Shown one piece after another: positions 26,782-34,179 of a DNA stretch of 64,000 nt. The notes under the pieces are model-generated. The model was given only the letters and a program-made list of their open reading frames with translations. It did no database searches and had not been told where the DNA came from. Source of the DNA: Phocaeicola_A sp045647865 (GTDB lineage: Bacteria > Bacteroidota > Bacteroidia > Bacteroidales > Bacteroidaceae); NCBI GenBank assembly GCA_045647865.1, contig JAZRMW010000027.1, positions 1 to 64,000 of the forward strand. The letters are read 5' to 3'. The translations under genes and the position numbers were made by a program. How positions within the stretch are numbered: position 1 is the first letter of the stretch; every line of letters begins with the position of its first letter.

Positions 26782-26846
26782 AACGAATGAGGTGGGCGTG
26801 AAAAGGCAGAAACATAAGAATGGGATGTTTTGTAAGAACATTTTGA

Positions 26847-27182
26847 TTGGAATACAAAATTCTGCTCCGCTATGCTTCACAGCGCGACAAGCAGAAGGGG
26901 GAATCCTTTGTGCATGGTTTCACCTTGGCCATGACCTCGCTGAACCGATTCTACCGCGCCATTTCCGAACAGGACTGCTCCACGGGATATGTGGATTTGT
27001 TCCTCCGCCCGGAGTTGGACATCTACAAGGACATGCTGCACTGCTACATCGTGGAATTCAAGTATGTGAAGAGCAGTGAGCCTGATACACTTGTTGAAAT
27101 CAGATGCCAGGAGGCTATCGAACAAGCCAACCAAATGCTCACTTTCAAATATCCGCCGCTAACAAGCCACTTAGGTAGGTGA
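26847..27182 (+). pseudogene. Decayed fragment of an AAA-ATPase/PD-(D/E)XK nuclease (DUF1703-like) gene
   Basis: The frame encodes about 90 recognisable residues of the C-terminal nuclease part of the large Bacteroidota AAA-ATPase-like/PDDEXK_9 family: KGESFVHGFTLAMTSLN, then STGYVDLFLRPE with the motif Asp and CYIVEFKYVKSSEPDT with the E-x-K motif, then EAIEQANQ. The ATPase half is missing, the first in-frame start is only a TTG, and homology stops after EQANQ. It lies among repeats, so I read it as a remnant left by rearrangement. Confidence 0.6.
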
Positions 27183-27192
27183 AATACGGTAA

Positions 27193-27210
27193 TCTCGAAC
27201 TCGCGTTATT
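27193..27210. repeat. Solitary copy of the MITE-like terminal repeat
   Basis: TCGAACTCGCGTTAT closely matches the right end of the elements at 39461-39658 and 45779-45917 (TCGAACTCACGTTAT in the first). No matching left end is nearby, so it is probably a relic. Confidence 0.45.
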
Positions 27211-27217
27211 TATTAGA

Positions 27218-27305
27218 ATGCAGCTAACTGCGATGGCCGATGCAGCTAGCTACGTGAGCTGATGCAGCTAGCTACGATAAGCAATGCAGCTAGCTGCGTG
27301 AGAGG
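27218..27305. repeat. 22-bp-period array D (4 units with palindromic core)
   Basis: Units start at 27218, 27240, 27262 and 27284, each opening ATGCAGCTA(A/G)CT(A/G)CG. The core GCAGCTAGCTGC of the last unit is a perfect 12-bp palindrome. The array ends 4 bp before the stop codon of the convergent C10 peptidase gene. Confidence 0.75.
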
Positions 27306-27309
27306 CTGG

Positions 27310-28644
27310 TTACTCTTTTTTCAGCAGCGGACAATCATACGTGATTTCTTTCCCTATGTAAGGAATGCTTGGGGGGAGTGTGAGGGTTTGCAGCCTCTTG
27401 CAGTGGGCAAAGACGTAGTGCCCGAGTGTCACAACACTATCGGGAATACGGACTTGGGTCAACATCTGACAGGAGTTGAAGGCATTGCTGAGGATGGTTT
27501 TGACGGATGATGGGAGTTGTAACTCGCGCAGATAGATGCATCCGCCGAAAGCTCCGTTACCGATAACCTGTAGGCTTTGTGGGAGGTCTATCAGATTGAG
27601 GTTGCTGCAGTTGGAGAATGAATAGTCTCCCATGTGGCGCAAGTTGCGGGGAAGTACGATGTGGGAGAGAAAATAACAATGGCGGAAGGCTGAATCTGGA
27701 AGAACGGTTACGTCGGTCTCCTCCAAGTCGATGGTGCGTAGCATTCCCTGTCGGAGCATCTGTCTGAGGGTGGCAAAGTCCTGTTCGTTCATGGAACCGC
27801 TGATTCGGATGTGGCGTGTGAGCATGCGGGCATCCTCGCTCAGCTGTTGGTCGAGCGTGCCGGCTGTATCCAAGTGGATGGTTGTCATTGAAGGCCGGTA
27901 AGTGGAGTCGGCCACCTCGATAAGCATCCACTGTTCGATGTTGTAGGTGTTGAGGTCGTCCAAGGTGTAGTATCCGTCGCCTTTCCCTTCCCATCCCATG
28001 TTGACATGTACCTTGTTCCCCTTGCATCCGTCGATGATGTAGAGGTGTCCGTATCCCTCCTTTTCGCTGTATCCCCGGTAGAGGATGGGGCGTCCGGCTT
28101 TCAGCTCTGAAAAGATGAGTTCGTGGTAGATGCTGTCAAGATGGGGCGTGTTGAAGAGCTGGCGGTTGTAAAGCGACATGTAACGGGTATAGCGGAAGTG
28201 GTGCTTCATGCTTCCCATGATGGCTGAAAGGGTGTTGCTGCTGCCTTTGTGGGAGTACCAGGTGAAGGCCGAGTTTCCGCAATCCTTGACGAGTTGGGCC
28301 ACACTCTCAAGGGATTTGTTCTCGGTGCTCGCTTTGTATTTGTCGAACATCAATGTCCAATCGTACGAACGTCCTATGGCCGGTACGTTTTGGGGATATT
28401 GATGGTAGTTGATGACTTGGGCCATCGCCACCGGTCCGCATCCTGCAGGGTCTATGGTGGTCACTCCATACTTGGTTGTTTGTGGCGCATAGAGGTTATA
28501 GGGGAATTGTTGCCCCCATCGGGAGGTGATGAGGGGCTTGATGTTTTCGGGAAAGCGGTAATTCTCTTGCCCTATAAACGTTACAGGCAAGAGTAACAGA
28601 AGGGTTATGCTTGCCAGTAACCTGATGCGGCTTGTCTTTCTCAT
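27310..28644 (-). CDS. C10 (streptopain-like) cysteine peptidase fused to BspA-type leucine-rich repeats
   Basis: A 444-residue exported protein with a signal peptide of about 25 residues. The peptidase domain follows at once: RWGQQFPYN, the catalytic Cys69 in DPAGCGPVAMAQVINYHQYP, His200 in EGYGHLYIIDG and the VNMGWEGKGDGYYTL motif. From about residue 280 come LRR_5 (BspA) repeats such as LRHMGDYSFSNCSNLNLIDLP. The inhibitory propeptide found in streptopain and many Bacteroides C10 enzymes is absent. Such LRRs usually bind host or bacterial surface proteins, so this looks like a targeted surface or secreted protease; targets are unknown. Confidence 0.9.
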   Translation of the reverse strand: MRKTSRIRLLASITLLLLLPVTFIGQENYRFPENIKPLITSRWGQQFPYNLYAPQTTKYGVTTIDPAGCGPVAMAQVINYHQYPQNVPAIGRSYDWTLMFDKYKASTENKSLESVAQLVKDCGNSAFTWYSHKGSSNTLSAIMGSMKHHFRYTRYMSLYNRQLFNTPHLDSIYHELIFSELKAGRPILYRGYSEKEGYGHLYIIDGCKGNKVHVNMGWEGKGDGYYTLDDLNTYNIEQWMLIEVADSTYRPSMTTIHLDTAGTLDQQLSEDARMLTRHIRISGSMNEQDFATLRQMLRQGMLRTIDLEETDVTVLPDSAFRHCYFLSHIVLPRNLRHMGDYSFSNCSNLNLIDLPQSLQVIGNGAFGGCIYLRELQLPSSVKTILSNAFNSCQMLTQVRIPDSVVTLGHYVFAHCKRLQTLTLPPSIPYIGKEITYDCPLLKKE

Positions 28645-28691
28645 GACTTCAAATAATCAGATGCCTATCTCTTTGACTGTATGTACGGTTC

Positions 28692-29870
28692 TCACTTGAG
28701 CCAAGTTGCTCGTTTCCATAGATATTCAAGTGGCCCGTGGGTATGACAGCTGAGCCACCAACGGCAGAATGCCCATTGAATAAGGAACAGGCATACGCCA
28801 ACCAAGGCACTGGCGGTGATACCTAAATCGTCGTGAAGGTCGAACCCCCAATGATAGAAGAGCATGGAGCCGATGATGCTTTGCATGATGTAGTTGGTCA
28901 GGCTCATGCGGCCATAAGGGACTATTTTTACAAGTACACGCTTGAAGTTGCTGCGATAGTAGGCGAAAATGACACCCGACACTAAGATGAGCATAAAGGC
29001 AAACTTGTGTAAGGAATTGATGATGAGCAATAGGGGTTGTAACAAATTGTGGTTTTCAACGAAACGGGGCAACATGTTGGACAATCCATAAAGGGGGAAG
29101 AATGCCAGGAGTGCTCCTGCCAGAATTTTGCCCCATGTCGGTGTGTGGTGTTCAAGTAATAAACCACGACGTCCCATCAGCATACCAAGAATGAAGAGAG
29201 ACGAAGTCTGGAATATACGGGCATTATCCCAGGCCCAGGCAAGACTGGCCAATTGGCCTTCCCACAGATTTACTTTTACCATGTCGATGAAATTCCCTCC
29301 TCTCTGCATTTGTCCGCATGCGCTCCAAAGTTCCCCGGTAGGGATGGAGGGGGTGACGTAGGCAGAATCTATGGCTGCCCGTACTACATGGTAGATGGCT
29401 ACGGGCTGGAGCATGAACAGGCAGGCCAAGAGGAATGCCCATTTGTCTGACAGACGGCAGGTCAGAACAAGGATGAATCCCAGAATGGAATACATGACCA
29501 GAATTTCGGCAGTGAAGAAACATGCATTGAAGTTACCGAAGAGGAAGAGCAGGAACAACCTCCAACAGAACCTGAGCCGGAAATCCTTTCCACGCAAGCG
29601 CTGGTTGTCGTCTTGAATAAAGAAACTGAATCCGAATAACAAGGCAAAAATAGCGTATGCCTTACCACCTAAGACAAAAAATAGTCCGTCCCATACAGCG
29701 CGGTCACAGAACCGTAACCAAGGTCCATCGCCTGAAGTGTCTGGAAAAGAGTAGAAATTGAAGTGCTCGATACAATGCAGTATGATGATTCCCATAACTG
29801 CCAGGCCGCGCAAGACATCGGCCACTTCCACACGAGCATGGTGTTTTTCTTTCATTGTTGTTGAATGCAT
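28692..29870 (-). CDS. DUF418-family polytopic membrane protein
   Basis: A 392-residue inner-membrane protein with roughly ten hydrophobic helices. The family start ARVEVADVLRGLAVMGIIILH and the conserved GRMSLTNYIMQSIIGSMLFY near residue 330 mark DUF418, whose members resemble acyltransferase-3 proteins but have no assigned reaction. An alternative start is Met6 (MKEKHHAR). The HAD gene upstream ends 24 bp before it, so the two are probably co-transcribed. Confidence 0.88.
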   Translation of the reverse strand: MHSTTMKEKHHARVEVADVLRGLAVMGIIILHCIEHFNFYSFPDTSGDGPWLRFCDRAVWDGLFFVLGGKAYAIFALLFGFSFFIQDDNQRLRGKDFRLRFCWRLFLLFLFGNFNACFFTAEILVMYSILGFILVLTCRLSDKWAFLLACLFMLQPVAIYHVVRAAIDSAYVTPSIPTGELWSACGQMQRGGNFIDMVKVNLWEGQLASLAWAWDNARIFQTSSLFILGMLMGRRGLLLEHHTPTWGKILAGALLAFFPLYGLSNMLPRFVENHNLLQPLLLIINSLHKFAFMLILVSGVIFAYYRSNFKRVLVKIVPYGRMSLTNYIMQSIIGSMLFYHWGFDLHDDLGITASALVGVCLFLIQWAFCRWWLSCHTHGPLEYLWKRATWLK

Positions 29871-29894
29871 ATCCGTTGTTGTTTGCTTTATCGT

Positions 29895-30551
29895 TTAATC
29901 GTTTATCAAAATCTTTATTTCGTCTGCCGAATCGACCAGATACGTAGGTGAGTGCTGCAGCAGCTCTTCTTTCGGACGGAATCCCCATGTGACACCAATG
30001 CTCTCTACTCCGGCATGGAGGGCAGTCTGCATATCCACGCCCGAGTCGCCGATGTAGATGACCTCTTCTTTGTTGACAGGCACAAGGGTGAGGATGTCTT
30101 CTACAATCTGTGGATGAGGCTTTACGGGTATCCCTTCGCGCTGACCGAAAACGGCGGCAAAGCGGATGGTGGGGAAATAGTGGCGGATGAGCTTTTCTGT
30201 GGCGCGTTGGTATTTGTTAGAGGCTACGGCCAAATGTACACCTGCCGTTTGTAGTTCTTCCAAAAGCTGCGGAATGCCGGGGTAGGGTTTACTCAGGTCT
30301 GCATTGTGTTCGTCGTAATAGGGCAGGAAATGGGCACGGATGCGCATGATATTCTCTTCGGAGCGTGATTCGGCGGGTAAGGCGCGTTCAAAGAGTTTGT
30401 TGATGCCGTTGCCTACAAACATCGGGTAAGCACTGATGGGATGGGTGGGGAAACCGCAAGCTTCCAATGCCTGATTAGTGGCTGTGGCCAGGTCGGCTAT
30501 GGTGTTGAGCAGCGTGCCGTCAAGGTCGAAGATGGCAAGATGTTTGGACAT
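29895..30551 (-). CDS. HAD hydrolase, phosphoglycolate phosphatase-like
   Basis: A 218-residue haloacid dehalogenase phosphatase of the Gph/PGMB type. Motif I is IFDLDGTLLNT (both aspartates present), motif II is VASNKYQRATEKL, the lysine motif is in GIPVKPHPQIVEDIL, and motif IV is YIGDSGVDMQTALHAG. A four-helix cap lies between motifs I and II. Phosphoglycolate is the likeliest substrate by similarity but other small phosphates are possible. Confidence 0.92.
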   Translation of the reverse strand: MSKHLAIFDLDGTLLNTIADLATATNQALEACGFPTHPISAYPMFVGNGINKLFERALPAESRSEENIMRIRAHFLPYYDEHNADLSKPYPGIPQLLEELQTAGVHLAVASNKYQRATEKLIRHYFPTIRFAAVFGQREGIPVKPHPQIVEDILTLVPVNKEEVIYIGDSGVDMQTALHAGVESIGVTWGFRPKEELLQHSPTYLVDSADEIKILIND

Positions 30552-30570
30552 GATTTCTTTTTGATGTAAT

Positions 30571-30684
30571 GTGAATTCGACGCAGATAACGCAGATAACG
30601 CGGATAAATATAGCCTTTCCGGGTATAAGAATTAGATAAAATCTGCGTCATCTGCGTTATCTGCGGGTGAAAAGTGAATTCCGA
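30571..30684. repeat. Palindromic intergenic element (GCAGATAACG repeats)
   Basis: Two tandem CGCAGATAA words at 30581-30608 are mirrored by TCTGCGTTATCTGCG at 30637-30665, and GTGAATTC occurs on both sides. It makes a long hairpin typical of REP-like intergenic repeats in this phylum. No coding potential. Confidence 0.6.
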
Positions 30685-30721
30685 CACTCTCTCATACGTC
30701 AATCGTACTCTTGATAAGGTT

Positions 30722-30777
30722 GTTGGTAGCTAACTACTCGTAGCTCATCACTCGTAGTTAATTACCCGTAGCTATGC
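30722..30777. repeat. 14-bp tandem repeat spanning the DUF4861 stop codon
   Basis: The word AC(T/C)CGTAG recurs at 30736, 30750 and 30764, with a weaker copy at 30722, in 14-bp steps. The TAA stop of the gene on the minus strand lies inside the third unit. Confidence 0.6.
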
Positions 30778-31984
30778 TTACCTCACACGGATGCTCCAAC
30801 TCCTTCTTCCACTGTTTCATGTAAGCAAACCATTCTTTGGCATTCTTGAAACCGAAGGATTCGCGCAGTGAAGCGAAGGAAAGATAGTATGTGAATTCCT
30901 TTTGGCCTTTGGCTCCTACGGTGTAGATAAGGTTGTCTGTCACAGGTTGCTCTTCTTTGACATATTGGTTGGGGATGCAAACAGCCAGACCTACGGTTTC
31001 CAATTTGCGGCCAATGGTGTCATTGGCTCCGGCGGGCCAGTCGGTACCCCAACAGCCAATAAGTCCCTTGTGGTCAGAGTAATGTTCGGAATCCTTTACA
31101 TTGATGACACCTGTACAGAAGGTTTCGTCGGCCAGTGGTTCTTTGAAAGATACTTCGACGCGTACATCGCGGTGTCCGCCATAAAGGATGTATCGGGAGG
31201 TCATGGTAATGGTCTTGCCTTGATATTGCCAATCCGTGTCAATCACATCCACTACTGTGCGCAAGGGACCATAAGATCGGATGCATTCGGTGCGTAGGGT
31301 AGGAATGATGTGGGCCGGCTTGCCGTTTTCCCATCCTTTCAATGTGCCACCTCCGCAGGTGCTTCCGACCCATAGGACATCGTCGCCATATCCCTTAGCC
31401 TTGTGCTCGTTGGTGGGATAGAAGAGGGTTTCGGCAATCTCCAATCCTTTGCGGCTCTTTCCATAAGTGTCAACAGTCTGACGCTTGTCGAAGTAAATGC
31501 GATAAGCCACCAATTCCGATTCGAAAGCCGGACCATGGTGATGCAAACTGTTATATACATCACTTTCTCCAGGGACTGTCAGTGATTGGATTTTGGGATA
31601 TGTCTTCTTCTTGTCGCTCAACATCATTTGGGCATATACCTGTGCGGGATAAGTCTTGTCGCTCTTTTCGGCTGAGAGGGTGACAGTGAGGTTGCGCTTG
31701 CTTTTGGCCGGCATATCAAGGAGGAAGGCCAGTTCGTCGGCTTTGCTGTCACCATTCAGGTCGTCCAATTGCGAGGGTATCTCGGTTGCCCCTTCTTTTA
31801 CAATGGCTGATTTCACTTCGAATCCGGGATTCAGTTCTGTGAGATTCAAAACGATGGGTTCGTATGGTTTGGCCTCTTTCCAAGCATTGCTCACGGTAAT
31901 TGACCATTCTTTTTCCTGAGCTTGCAAGCTCAAAGCCATTCCCAATGCAAGCAGGGAAGTGGCACAGATGCGTATTCTTTTCAT
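30758..31984 (-). CDS. DUF4861 family exported protein
   Basis: A 408-residue protein with a signal peptide (MKRIRICATSLLALGMALSLQ, cleaved after QAQ). I use this Met and not the one 22 codons upstream because the extension has no signal-like character and overlaps the promoter. The body is beta-rich with segments typical of DUF4861, for example GDDVLWVGSTCGGGTL and SYGPLRTVVDV. DUF4861 proteins often sit in polysaccharide-utilisation loci and are suspected carbohydrate-active or binding proteins. Here no such locus surrounds it. Role unproven. Confidence 0.85.
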   Translation of the reverse strand: MKRIRICATSLLALGMALSLQAQEKEWSITVSNAWKEAKPYEPIVLNLTELNPGFEVKSAIVKEGATEIPSQLDDLNGDSKADELAFLLDMPAKSKRNLTVTLSAEKSDKTYPAQVYAQMMLSDKKKTYPKIQSLTVPGESDVYNSLHHHGPAFESELVAYRIYFDKRQTVDTYGKSRKGLEIAETLFYPTNEHKAKGYGDDVLWVGSTCGGGTLKGWENGKPAHIIPTLRTECIRSYGPLRTVVDVIDTDWQYQGKTITMTSRYILYGGHRDVRVEVSFKEPLADETFCTGVINVKDSEHYSDHKGLIGCWGTDWPAGANDTIGRKLETVGLAVCIPNQYVKEEQPVTDNLIYTVGAKGQKEFTYYLSFASLRESFGFKNAKEWFAYMKQWKKELEHPCEVSIATGN

Positions 31985-32015
31985 AAAATGACGGTTATGT
32001 TTGTGAATATTTCTG

Positions 32016-32023
32016 CAAATATA
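32016..32023 (-). promoter_or_regulatory. Promoter -7 box for the DUF4861 gene
   Basis: Minus strand TATATTTG followed by CAG, with TTTG at 32044-32047 (minus) and a 20-bp spacer. Confidence 0.65.
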
Positions 32024-32170
32024 GACGAAAAAGAGGGGGTGGGCAAACAAATGTTACATTTTTTTGCCTTTCGGGGTATGATGACAGACAAAACGTTGCT
32101 AAAAAGTGTTGTTTAATCGCTTTTTATTGGTTTTAAAAGCTAAAAATTTGTTTAATTCTCTAAAATAATG

Positions 32171-32178
32171 TACCTTTG
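32171..32178 (+). promoter_or_regulatory. Promoter -7 box for the GldB-like gene
   Basis: TACCTTTG followed by CCGC, with TTTG at 32147-32150 and a 20-bp spacer, a near-ideal Bacteroidota promoter. Confidence 0.7.
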
Positions 32179-32230
32179 CCGCTGAATTTAAAGTAATGGA
32201 TAGTCGGGAGAATTCCTAAAATACGAGAAG

Positions 32231-33244
32231 ATGCGCACTAAACTTCATTTCTTTTACACGGCTGTGTTCGTCTGTTTGGCTTTTGCTGCTTGCCAATGGT
32301 CGCTTGACTATGGGGTAGGCGGACGTGCTGTAACGGACGTGAAGGTGCATCGATATGACAAGCTGCTGGATGAGTATATCGCTCTGAATAGTTTTTCGGC
32401 ACTTCAGAAAATGAATGCTGAATATCCTCAAGAAACTAAATTCCTGATAGAGGATGTATTGGCCATCGGATCAGTGAGCGATGACAATATCAATCTGCGT
32501 TTGCGCGAATATTATTCCGATACTTTGTTACAAACACTGAGGCGCGATGCCATGGCAAAGTTTGCCGATGTAAGGTGGATTGAGCGGGATTTTACCCGTT
32601 CCTTCAAACGGTTGAAGCGTGAACTCCCTCATATGGCTGTGCCTCGGGTATATGCTCAAATTTCAGCTCTTAACCAATCGGTGGTAGTGGGGGACAGTGT
32701 GTTGGGTTTCAGCATCGATAAATATATGGGGGCAGATTATCCGATTTACAGCCAATTCTATTATGAATATCAATGCAAGAGCATGACTCCTGAGCGGATT
32801 GTGCCTGATTGTTTGGCTTTCTTCCTGTTCAGTGAATATCCTTTCCCGTGGGAGTGGCACCGTACATTGTTAGACCATATATTGCATCGGGGAAAGATTC
32901 ATTGGGTGGTTTCACAAATAATGGGGACTGAAACGTTGGAAGAGGGTATCGGTTATTCTGTAGAAGAGGGGAATTGGTGTCGTGAACATCGTGAGCAAAT
33001 CTGGCAACTCCTGATTGAAACCGGACAGTTGCATTCCACGGATCCGATGTTGGTACGTGTGTTCCTGCAACCTGCTGAGTGTACTTATCCATTGGGAGTG
33101 GATTCTCCGGGTGAAGCCGGATTGTGGTTGGGAGTTCAAATCATTGATGAATATATGCGTAAGAACAGAAACATGAGCATTGCCGATTTGCTTCGTGAGA
33201 CAGATTACCGTTCCATCTTGAAGAACTTACAGATTCCTTATTGA
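32231..33244 (+). CDS. GldB-like lipoprotein
   Basis: A 337-residue lipoprotein (FAAC lipobox near residue 20). The mature part matches the GldB family: VKVHRYDKLL near the start, YPQETKFLIEDVLAIG, and the conserved FSIDKYMGADYPIY region, then CLAFFLFSEYPFPWEWH. GldB was found as an essential gliding-motility lipoprotein in Flavobacterium; homologues persist in non-gliding Bacteroidales, where the role is unclear. Its occurrence with porU/porV elsewhere in the window is notable, but it is not itself a type IX translocon component. Confidence 0.85.
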   Translation: MRTKLHFFYTAVFVCLAFAACQWSLDYGVGGRAVTDVKVHRYDKLLDEYIALNSFSALQKMNAEYPQETKFLIEDVLAIGSVSDDNINLRLREYYSDTLLQTLRRDAMAKFADVRWIERDFTRSFKRLKRELPHMAVPRVYAQISALNQSVVVGDSVLGFSIDKYMGADYPIYSQFYYEYQCKSMTPERIVPDCLAFFLFSEYPFPWEWHRTLLDHILHRGKIHWVVSQIMGTETLEEGIGYSVEEGNWCREHREQIWQLLIETGQLHSTDPMLVRVFLQPAECTYPLGVDSPGEAGLWLGVQIIDEYMRKNRNMSIADLLRETDYRSILKNLQIPY

Positions 33245-33345
33245 GGGGAGAGGTTTCCCCCTCGTTAGAAAGGAATTTTTCTCCAACAGGAAAAAATAAG
33301 GATCTTATAATCCATAACCTTTTAACTTCTAATTTTTAAATTCAA

Positions 33346-34053
33346 ATGCTTCCCGCCCTTTATCTTATTCCGGTTACATTGGGAGATACACCGTTGGACA
33401 AAGTGCTTCCCACTTATAACAAAGATGTTATCCTGCAAATCAAGCATTTTATTGTTGAGGAGGTGCGTACCGCACGACGTTTCCTGAAGAAAGTTGAACC
33501 ATCGATTGATATAGATTCATTGACTTTTTATCCCTTGAACAAGCATACTCAACCTGCCGATATCAGTGGATATTTGAAACCGCTTATGGCCGGTGAATCT
33601 ATGGGGGTCATTTCTGAAGCCGGATGTCCTGCTGTGGCAGACCCGGGTGCAGATGTGGTTGCCATTGCCCAACGTAAAGGGCTGAAGGTTGTTCCGCTTG
33701 TTGGGCCTTCGTCTATTTTGCTTTCGGTTATGGGGTCGGGTTTTAATGGCCAGAGTTTTGCCTTCCACGGATACCTGCCCATAGAGCAGGGAGAGCGTAC
33801 GCGTAAAATCAAAATGTTGGAGCAGCGTGCTTATGCAGAGAATCAGACGCAACTCTTCATTGAAACTCCCTATCGTAACCGTCGGTTGCTGGATGAACTG
33901 CTTCAGACATGTCGTCCGCAGACGCGGCTTTGCATAGCTTGTAATGTGACATGTGAAGATGAATATATCTGTACGAAAAGTATCAAGGAATGGAAAGGGA
34001 AACTGCCTGACTTGGAAAAGAAACCTTGCATTTTCCTTATATATAAGGGATGA
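33346..34053 (+). CDS. RsmI-like SAM-dependent methyltransferase (tetrapyrrole methylase fold)
   Basis: A 235-residue protein of the tetrapyrrole methylase superfamily, closest to RsmI, which 2'-O-methylates C1402 of 16S rRNA. Visible are LYLIPVTLGD at the start, GVISEAGCPAVADPGADVVAIA and PLVGPSSILLSVMGSGFNGQSF, and FIETPYRNRRLLDELL. Typical RsmI starts GTLYLVPTPIGN and is near 280 residues; this is the shorter Bacteroidota paralogue, so the exact rRNA target is not certain. Confidence 0.88.
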   Translation: MLPALYLIPVTLGDTPLDKVLPTYNKDVILQIKHFIVEEVRTARRFLKKVEPSIDIDSLTFYPLNKHTQPADISGYLKPLMAGESMGVISEAGCPAVADPGADVVAIAQRKGLKVVPLVGPSSILLSVMGSGFNGQSFAFHGYLPIEQGERTRKIKMLEQRAYAENQTQLFIETPYRNRRLLDELLQTCRPQTRLCIACNVTCEDEYICTKSIKEWKGKLPDLEKKPCIFLIYKG

Positions 34054-34090
34054 TTCATGGCGGCAGTTTGTCTGTATGATGTTATTCTAT

Positions 34091-34161
34091 GGCACGGACT
34101 ACACTGACTTTTTTTTTGTTTTCGCCTGAATAAGGTTTGATATGTCTGTGTAATCCGTGCC
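34091..34161. repeat. Imperfect inverted repeat, likely bidirectional terminator
   Basis: GGCACGGACTACACTGAC (34091-34108) and its near-complement at 34144-34161 (16 of 18 positions) flank a loop with a run of nine T after the left arm. It lies between two convergent genes. Confidence 0.5.
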
Positions 34162-34179
34162 TGAATATTGTTTTCCTTT

